Below, piece by piece: positions 55,720 to 64,000 of a stretch of DNA of 64,000 bases. Source of the DNA: Forficula auricularia (taxonomy: Eukaryota > Arthropoda > Insecta > Dermaptera > Forficulidae). The stretch covers positions 6,380,191-6,444,190 of the forward strand of contig JALMQS010000030.1 of the NCBI GenBank assembly GCA_024734495.1, written 5' to 3'. The notes under the pieces are model-generated. The model saw nothing but the letters and a program-made list of their open reading frames with translations. It was not told the origin of the DNA and made no database searches. Both the position numbers and the translations under genes were made by a program. Position 1 is the stretch's first letter. Each line of letters opens with the position of its first letter.

Positions 55720-57032
55720 ACTAGCTGCAAGGCCCGCCTTCGGCGGCCCTTCTTAGCCAGGGGCACGCCCCCTGACCCCCAACCCACGAATCCCACCCTC
55801 ACACTACACTCCCCCCGACCCATCCAGCACCCCTACCCCCGCACCATGAACCCGTGCCCAACCCCCGCCCCCATACCACAGAACCCAAACCTCACCCCCC
55901 ACTCCAACCCACCACACTCCACGAAACCCACCCAGCACCCCAACCCTCACCCCACCCACCTCGGGCCCCCAACCCACGAACCCCAACCTCACCCCCACTC
56001 CAACCCACCGCACTCCACGAAACCCACCCAGCACCCCAACCCCCGCCCCCACACCACCACTTCAACACTCTAACCTGCACCCCCCACCTCGGACCCCCAC
56101 CCCGTACCACCCCACTACGCCACTGGACCCTCACCTGAACCCCCATCCACCAACCTTGCACCACCCCCGTGCCCCCCCCAACCTACTCCGCCATACTCCC
56201 TCACTCCACCGCCATTCCACTCCGCGCATCCCATGCCCTAACCCACCCCCACTCTACTCCCGCACCCAGTTTTTGCATTTCTAGCCTTCTAGTGACCCAC
56301 AGATTATGTATACAAAATTTGGTTGAGTTTGCTCCAAAAGGCAAGAATTTTCATTTTTTGACCCCCCCCCATTTTAGGTAGTTAGTTTTTGCATTTCTAG
56401 CTCTCTAGAGGCCCACAGATTATGTATATAAAATTTGGTTGAGTTTGGTCCAAGAGCAAGAATTTTCATTTTTTGACCCCCCCCCCATTTTGGGTGGTTA
56501 GTTTTTGCATTTCTAGCTCTCTAGAGGCCTACAGATTAGGTATACAAAATTTGGTTGAGTTTGCTCCAAGGGCAAGAATTTATATATTTTTCTCCTTCCC
56601 CCTTTTTGGGTGGTTTTTGGGGGAATTTTTTTAAACAAAATTTGTCAGAAATCACATCCCCTACAACTTTGCTCATTATAAAATTTCCCGTAGAGTTATT
56701 AGTTTAAGAGTTATTTGATAATTTTCATTCGTGCACTTCCCCCCAAACCCCCTTTTGGGGTCAAAATATCAAAACGTTATATAGCTAAAAACGTAAGTTA
56801 GAAGACCTCTGATACAAATATGAAATTTCATAATAATCCCTTCAGCCGTCTTGACGTGAATCGTGAGCAACTTTTCGCGGAAACCACTGAAACAGACAGA
56901 CAGACATACAGACAGGAATTTTGTTGAGGGTGTTTTCGTTCATAACTTTGCTTGAAACGTGTGCAACCAAAATTTGGCGTGATTTGGACCAATGTACAGA
57001 CAAAACCTTAATTTTATATATATATATATAGA
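55720..57032 (+). mobile_element. C-rich interspersed element with TA-repeat 3' end
   Basis: Begins GACTAGCTGCAAGGCCCGCC, typical of a widespread arthropod repeat, and ends ATTTTATATATATATATATA then GATAG. 55,770-56,260 is extremely C-rich on the plus strand, with two near-identical units about 97 bp apart (CTCCAACCCACC to CCACGAAACCCACCCAGC). 56,270-56,600 holds three minisatellite units akin to those of family C. Later text (CCGTCTTGACGTGAATCGTG, AACAGACAGACAGACAT) is also repeat-like. Proline- and glycine-rich open frames here are compositional. Confidence 0.6.
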
Positions 57033-57301
57033 TAGTGAATGAAAATATGTAAAAGTAAAAATTGATTGTCAACACATATCCGATAAATTTATTTTATTCA
57101 AAATTTTATTTTTCATTATCCTTGGGCTGTTTCCGTAAATTCTCCATTAATGTCTCCATTTGTTGGTGAGAAAATTTATTTTTCTACATTGTACGGAAAC
57201 GGTTAGGGATGGAAAAATAAATTTTGAATCGTGAAAATTATTTCTTCATAATTAGTAGAGATTGTGATGTTGGTGCAAGGTGAAATATCTTTAATAAAGA
57301 T

Positions 57302-57428
57302 AAGAGTAAATAAATATTATATGTAATATTCATTTACTATGAGTTAAGGATTCTCAATGTGAAACAAGTGACCAAGAATCCTTAACTCATAGTAAATGAA
57401 TATTACATATAAAATTTATTTACTCTTA
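57302..57428. repeat. near-perfect hairpin
   Basis: AGAGTAAATAAATATTATAT onward through AACTCATAG-type text forms arms of about 55 bp; GAGTTAAGGATTCT pairs with AGAATCCTTAACTC around CAATGTGAAACAAGTGACCA. The preceding GGTGCAAGGTGAAATAT resembles the block beside the 44.3 kb palindrome. Confidence 0.75.
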
Positions 57429-58693
57429 CCTTAATTATTTCTTCTTCTTCTAGTGCCATAGTCGATTTCGAGCTTTGGCTATTACTCTGGAGACATCTTC
57501 CTCTTCATACTACTTTTCTAGAGGAAATTGTTCAAGGGGTGGTTTTCTTCTCCTAAATTAGTTGAGGCACCTTGCATTTATGACAGAGGTGAAAATTGTT
57601 CTGAATGAGTTCTTGAAATATCGTGATTATCGGAAAAAAGACACACAGACACACCAAAATCATGTCTAAAATTATGTTTAATCTTGTTTCAAATATTTTT
57701 GAATTCAATGATTTTCTATTTTGTTAAAATCAAATTAAATAATTAAATAAAATTTATAAAAATAATTTAATAAATAAAAAGTTATTTTTAAAATAAAATA
57801 TGTACGAGTTGACCAAAGGTTTGAACCATTATACGCTGAGGAGAGTTAACCATAAATAAAACTCTATTCTAGGCCTGGTAAAATAATGTAAACTTACTAA
57901 GGATATTTCTTATTACTATAGACAGTCGCTTTTACTAATTACAGTCATAAAATAGAAATTCATTTATTAAATTCCAAATGATGAAAATGAATTGTTTAAC
58001 TAGTGATTTTAAAATAAATAAAAAATAAAAAATAGAAAAAAATAGATTTATGACTTGGTGAAAAGGTTAATGATGATATGTTTCCATGTGTGCGTCTGTG
58101 TCTGTGTGATCTATTGATGAAACCAGTGCACAAAGCGCACAATCGATCATTAATTGTTTTCCCAAGAGAGGAGGCTTTACTCTTGTATAGTTTGGGCCTT
58201 GGGCCGATGTATGAGAAACCCAAGTGGAGGAGGATGTATGCTGGTGTGTGTGTGTATATATATGTGTGTGTGTAGATACTTCTTTGATCCTCCCGAACTG
58301 AGCGGCAATCATAAAAAAATAGAAGAAAAAAAATTGAAATCGAAAGAAGAGCCATTGCCGCGTCATTTTATTGGAAAGCCATTCGATCTCCTTCTCTCAA
58401 TTCCTTATATAGGGCGATCAACTGGTGTCAAAAATGATTTTGCATAAAAAACATTTACTATTAAAATATTTTCAACGGGATGTAGAAAAAAAATTTGTAC
58501 CGAGGGAATGATATCATAATTTGACCGTGCAACCTGATACAGATTTGATGTTAAATACGAAACTGTCTTTTAATAATAATAATAAAAAAAATATACATGA
58601 GAAAATCAGTGATTTGATATAAAATAATAAAATTATCATTATTATTTTTAATACTAAAAAATGTTTTTGAATTTTTGAATTTCATTAAAATAA
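57429..58693. other. no gene seen
   Basis: 57,430-57,545 resembles the 3' portion of the 22.3 kb SINE (TTCTTCTTCTTCTAGTGCCA). 58,075-58,420 is a GC-elevated single-copy block with a TG/TA microsatellite at 58,240-58,273. The open frames over it on both strands have no known motif. Confidence 0.4.
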
Positions 58694-59390
58694 ATAAGCT
58701 GACGTGTTCTGATGTGGCCATCCACTTGACTTTACCATACAACCTGGCCCCTAAAATTATTTATAATCATGTAAGGGGGGGGAGGGTTAATTTTTTTTGG
58801 TGCCCCACTGATTATGTATACAAAATTTGGTTGAGTTTGGTAAATGGCCAAGATTTTCATTTTTTGACCCCCCTCCCCTATTTCTGGGGTTAGTTTTTGC
58901 ATTTTTAGACTTCTGGGGGTCCACTGATTATGTATACAAAATTTAGTTAAGTTTGCTAAAATGGCCTAGATTGTTAATTTTTAACCCCCCCCCCCCTCCG
59001 CCCCCCTTAATTTTGGGTCGATATGCACCAAAATCTAATCAGCTCTTAATCTCAATGGACCAAAACTACGTGTGAAATTTGATTTCGATATTCACACTAG
59101 TTTTTGAGCTAGCTCGTCCACAAAATTTGGTAACGCACAGACTAACAACCAGACAAACTAACTAACAGACATTTTGACAAAACAAATATTATCTCGAAAA
59201 ATATAATTTTTTCGATGTTCACTTATTAGAGCTTTGTTATAGAGCGAAATGCCATGGTTTCGCTCAATTTTTTTTAATCAAAATAGTTTCAGCCGTTTTT
59301 GAGATATTTCGAAAAAAAGAAGGAAAAAAATCACTTTTTTCATGCATGATTACAATACTTGACAATATCCTGTATGGTAAAGTAAAAATT
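58694..59390 (-). mobile_element. family C element, copy 3 (inverted)
   Basis: Reads as the reverse of copies 1 and 2: TAAGCTGACGTGTTCTGATG at the left, two minisatellite units (58,800-58,985), and CCTGTATGGTAAAGTAAAAA at the right. Confidence 0.75.
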
Positions 59391-59480
59391 CAAACGTCTC
59401 ACGAAAGCTCAATTGCGACAAATTGATTTTAAAATTTAGAATAAGAAGACCAATTTTAATCTTTGATCATAGTAAAGCAT

Positions 59481-59580
59481 TCAGTTGAACCTCGATATAT
59501 CGCACTTATAGACTCTTGATTAAAAAATTCCATATATAGAAATTTAGATATATAGAAATACATGATGCAAATTTTTCATA
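59481..59580 (+). repeat. pogo/Tigger-like terminal fragment
   Basis: CAGTTGAACCTCGATATATC then GCAC matches Tigger-type ends. No transposase or second end is seen. Confidence 0.5.
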
Positions 59581-61532
59581 ATTTTCTTACTAAAATGTGA
59601 TATGTATATCTATTTTTTTTAGGTTTAAAGGAGGCTTTAAAAAATTAAACTATCAAAGAAATTTATTTTTAAGAATATATATGAATTTGAAAAATTTGAA
59701 ATTGAGGTAAAAATCGATGAAGCAGTTTTTTCTCATTTAATTTACATTTTTTCTTATGAACTAAATGCATATGTCTTTCTTGAATGTAATAGCTATAGGT
59801 ACATAATTTTTTTTATGCAAACATATTATACATTATTTTTTATCATTTATTTTTACTTTTTCAAATACTTTACAACAAGTACCTATTTAAAAAAGTAAAA
59901 ATAAATAAATAAATAATTATCAAAAAATAAAAATATAAAGTTTACAAGAAGTTTGCTTTATAACAATCTCAAAACATTTACTATTAAATATCTTAACGTT
60001 TCGTGGGATAATCATAGTTGATTTATCATTCTTTCATAAAGCAGATATTTTTCCGAATTTCCAGTGATAAAGAGAGAGAATTTCTCCAGAAACGTTTGGA
60101 TATTGAATAATCATTTTGAGATTGTTTTCATTACTTAATACAGAAAAAAATATCAATAAATTATTTCAAAATACGTATAATTATATTGACAAATCGAATT
60201 AAAAAGTTAAAAGCTCTGATTTGTTCCGATTCAATCAGAGTCCTCGTCTAAAATATCGATTATAAACAATTTTAGTGAAATAAAACATCTATGGAGTTTA
60301 AATGCCAGCTTGTCCACCCATCCTCACCTGTTAAACTTGGATGTAGTTCAACTTAAACTTAGTGTTAAAATAACTGACAGATGGCCGGTATTTATTAACC
60401 ATAACTTTAAGGTGATGCACACATATTTGCCGGTTAGCTGATTTATCTCTGTATACAAAGATATCCGGCAGTTTGACAAGAGATAGGCAAACCGGCTCTC
60501 TCAGTAAATGACAATCCCAATCATGGACATAAAAACTTAATTTAAATATTTATAGTAAGTTCATTTCCATCAGTTTAACGTGTGATTAGTTAGAATTTTA
60601 ATTATATAGGTATAATATTAACAGCTTGTATTGTAGTGCGAAATGGTTGAAAAATCATTAATATACTATTAAATGCATACATTTATTTCTTCAGCTCATT
60701 TTAATTTCAAAGTTGTTCGTTTCTCTTTACCTTTTGACCTCTGTTTCCTTCTGTCTCTCTCTTCTTCCCCTGTTCTGTGCTATTCCTTTTCTATTCGAAT
60801 TTTAATGTATTTAAGAATATTTTACAAGGTCGAGAGGTGCTAATCCTTTTCAACCGGCCATCAAAATCTCAGAATAAGAATATAATTATAGATACCACCA
60901 ATGTATTTTTTTCCTTTTTTAGAAAATTTCAAATCATATTTTACTGAAAATTGTTGTTTATGTAATGAAATAACGATGGTGAATTTTAAAAACATAAAAA
61001 TTTTAAATATTTCGAATCAAACCTATTAAAACGCAAGAATTCCAGAAACATTATCTGAGTAAGAAATAATGAGAAAAAAACATTTGTTAATTGACATTCA
61101 TGGGGACATCCCATACTTGAACACGATGAAAAATATGTGTTGTAAAATCATTTTGGAATAAATACTAAAGAACAGAAATTGATAGTATTTTTATTAAATT
61201 TCGCATGATATGGGGCATACAGTATTCTTGTTCCAATGCGGTCCAGTCAATTGCGATTCACTGAATTAATCAACTGGTGTGATCACCACACGACTTTCAC
61301 GTCGTCATTTATTTTAAATCATCACAGACCTAATTTACACCCCCTTTCTTTATTTCAATCTGATTGAAATGTATACACTACTAATAAGTTATGACACTTG
61401 ATAAGTAGATCAATTTAAAAAAAAAAGAATCGTTCGTGCCGTTTTTCAGAAAATCAAAAAAACGACAAATCTTTCATGTAAATGTCTACTTCCTCTGTTC
61501 CGATTTCAACCCAAAGCTTGCTGTACTCTTTG
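59581..61532. other. no gene seen
   Basis: AT-rich. 60,300-60,560 is balanced and unmatched in the window, with GCCGG patches (GGCCGG, TTGCCGG, ATCCGGC, ACCGGC). Nothing coding. Confidence 0.4.
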
Positions 61533-61835
61533 TAGCCTATATTGAGCTTAAGTTTCGAATTTCGTAGCTCTGAGACTTATGGTTGCGAAACACAGGGGGG
61601 TATATTCTTACCTACGTAAACATCAACTTCCGGTTTTTACATATTAGCCAGAACCTTGTGGAACCTCTTCTAGCCTCTAGATAAATTAAGTTTCAAATTT
61701 CAAGGCTCTGCGAGTTACAGAAGACGAGATATGAACGATAGAGTGAGTGAGTGTAGTCCTTCTAGCCTATATCGAGCTTAAGTTTTGAATTTCGTAGTTC
61801 TGAGACTCAAGGTTGCAAAACACGGGGGTACATAC
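61533..61835 (+). repeat. three diverged repeat units
   Basis: Units at 61,533, 61,672 and 61,766 share TAGCCTATATTGAGCTTAAG, TTTCGAATTTCGTAG and CTCTGAGACT-like text, the first and third also AAACACGGGGGTA. A short ACGT microsatellite follows at 61,830-61,850. Confidence 0.7.
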
Positions 61836-64000
61836 ATACGTACGTACATACGCACTGACCAATTGATGTTTGGCCCATTTTGGCCTCTGAGGGCCACAAT
61901 ATCCGGTTTTATGTCTTAAATCCTGTTTCCAACTATTAAGGACATCGATTCTCTCCATCTAGAAATGAAATTAATTTTTTTCATCTGTGAGATAGAAGCT
62001 CTCAAAGAGACAGGACCCAGGCAGGCGATCGCAATACTTCACATTAGTATATTCTATAGAATATAAATCTGAAAGTAAAAATACCATAGATATATTTTGA
62101 ATAAGACGAGAATATGTATTATGCAAAGATCTTCCTGACTAAGAAGAATGAACAAAATTCATTTACTAATCGACCTTCATAGTGACAGCCATCATGTTGA
62201 TAACGAGAATTTATATTACGAGTACCTGTGTTTAAAAAGTGATTGAACTATTTGCTATTTTCTTCTATATTATAAAAATTATTCATAAAGAGCAGACTGA
62301 ACGCTCGTCACAAGGTTGATAGGTAAGAAATGTCGTTCAGGTGAAGAAAAGCTATGATTTACTGTGAAACACGCTTTTGCATTACAAGTGATGCTGATGA
62401 CGTTGAGGAAAAAAAGTCCGAAATCGATTTGGTTCAAGTGTTGGTTCCTGAGAGAGAGATAGGAGAGGGAAGGGGGTCACACTTGGGGCGGCAACATGAA
62501 AGAGTTCTTAGACAGACTCCTTCTAAAGAGGTTGGTTTCTTACCGAGCAATTTCTTGAAATTTCATTTCTCGATATTTTGCTTTTTTTAGTCCATCAAGA
62601 AATTATTGAAATTTTTAATTTACGTTTTTCTCTTCTATACCACATCTTGTCTAATACTTAGATACTTGACATTTCGTTAAGATCATTTTTCATTCGCTGA
62701 TTAATTTTGTTTTGAAAATTGTATGAGCAGGTGTGGATAGATACGATTTTAATAAGCGCCAAGTATATTTTAATCGCTTTTTAATAATTATAATAAAAAT
62801 CGAATTGGATTCGAATTGCCTCATTTCGGAATTTACTCATGTCGACGGGGGAGAGCATCATTCATGCCATGACCCGAACACACCGGGCTAATGATCTTCA
62901 GATACAAGTCCTTCTCACAAGGTATCGCGTTAGTGAAGTGAATACTTTAGTGAGTCTCTATAATAACGGAAATAGAATTAATAATTTCAAATAATAAAAT
63001 AAAAGTCTTCATCCATGCAGAGAAACCGAAAAATCGTTGTACGAGCAAATATACAGCTTACCACCCACTATAATATCAGTCTATCCAGAAGAGGTACTAC
63101 TAATCCTAATTATAAGAAGAAAAAGTATATAATATATACACTGGCGGTCTTCAAATTTTGCCTAATGAATGAATGAATTTCTTTATATTTTATTATTATT
63201 TTGCAATTTTTTTTTTTAGACATTTGACATTGAAACCGAAGGAGCACAGTTTGAAGACCATTGATATATACACTAGGTATACACCAACAAATGTAAAGTA
63301 TCATGTAATCAAGTTAATAATCTACTCTTCTAATCTAGGCAACTATCTTGGGGTCAATTATTCAATGCACTTCACGGAACAGATTTTATTTGGACGAGTT
63401 TCTGAAATATTCTTTCATGTTATCCATGTCTTTTTTACTTTTAATTTTTTCAATGATCTGATGAAAAATCTTTTATATTTCAGAGTTCCTGACTTTCATT
63501 TTGTCTTCAAAATACTCTAAAAATATCAGAATTTTTATTATCATGCAGCCAAATGTGTTCACTTTTGAACATGGCTTCTTTTAGCTGGAATCTTAGTGAT
63601 TCAACTACCATCCTAGACATTTCATCATGATATGTTTAAATAAAAAGGTTTAGGAAGAAAATTTTTGAGAAACGAATTCGAAAAGGGATGACGGAACTTG
63701 CTCCGAGTATGTCAAAGTTCGTTTCTAAGATGGGATTGTCTTAGAGTTCCGGGCAAATAATTTGGATGATCATTGTCAAGTCATCGGCTCTGAAATACCA
63801 TCTTATTTTCATTTAATATTCTTATAAAAAATTGCCCATATTTTAAAACTTCCTAGTATTTCTTTAAATTTTGTACTTTCGCTTTATATAGGACCATTTG
63901 TAGTATTCAAGTTTTGATTTAAATTTTAGACAAGCTAAGCTAGTAAGCTGAAATTTTATATTATTTAGAGAAATCCAAAGTTATAAAAACCTGTAGAAAT
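61836..64000. other. no gene seen; some single-copy blocks
   Basis: 62,340-62,560 and 62,820-62,950 are GC-elevated and unmatched in the window. Neither translates into the expected upstream dys exon (bHLH or first half of PAS-A). A 115-codon frame at 63,173-63,520 is AT-rich and hydrophobic, without recognised homology. Confidence 0.4.

Noticed and set aside
55717..56164. Proline-rich and glycine-rich frames up to 118 codons
   Set aside because: Low-complexity translations of a C-rich tandem repeat on both strands.
57996..58447. Frames of 97-119 codons on both strands
   Set aside because: Overlap a TG/TA microsatellite and an AT-rich tract; no motif, no splice signals evaluated as convincing.
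63173..63520. 115-codon plus-strand frame
   Set aside because: AT-driven Phe/Ile/Lys-rich translation with no recognised domain and no supporting context.

Overview
This window is AT-rich, repeat-laden DNA from an arthropod, almost certainly an insect. Only one gene can be firmly identified: two internal exons on the minus strand (30,772-30,956 and 35,677-36,054) that join in frame and encode the second half of the PAS-A domain of a bHLH-PAS transcription factor. The product is recognisable as Dysfusion, the insect counterpart of vertebrate NPAS4. No bHLH exon is seen in the 28 kb upstream and no PAS-B exon in the 30.7 kb downstream, so essentially the whole window is one gene's very large introns.

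The rest is a layered landscape of decayed mobile elements. Left third (1-30 kb): a roughly 1 kb fold-back family with GAAGTCGGTT ends (copies near 0.1, 22.8, 24.1 and 54.6 kb), a short TIR element that supplies its empty site, hAT-type and other MITEs, several large palindromes (3.3, 4.1, 12.4-13.5, 14.9, 18.8, 25.2 kb), tRNA-like SINE fragments, a LINE RNase H fragment broken by a MITE with a perfect 8-bp target duplication, and a 216-bp GC-rich retroposed insert. Middle third (30-45 kb): the dys exons, a recent partial copy of the larger exon, a diverged tandem array, a LINE reverse-transcriptase tail, and candidate single-copy blocks. Right third (45-64 kb): another LINE tail, further palindromes, a hAT-like element with 8-bp target duplications, an approximately 0.8 kb element family with an internal minisatellite (also at 2 kb), and a strongly C-rich element at 55.7-57.0 kb.

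The most interesting signal is a motif of about 42 nt present at seven places (18.9, 19.3, 39.1, 41.2, 44.5, 50.7 and 55.0 kb). It follows the hammerhead ribozyme plan: stem I, CUGANGA, stem II, GAAACGUC, stem I. Stem I sequences differ between copies but remain complementary. Most copies lie in palindromic repeats, some sharing a GGCAGCCC-type tail. A fragment at 17.3 kb resembles a Penelope-type reverse transcriptase, and Penelope-like elements are known hammerhead carriers. The motif has one base more than the canonical core, and its activity is untested.

All homology calls were made by eye. Repeat boundaries are approximate unless a target duplication or empty site is cited.
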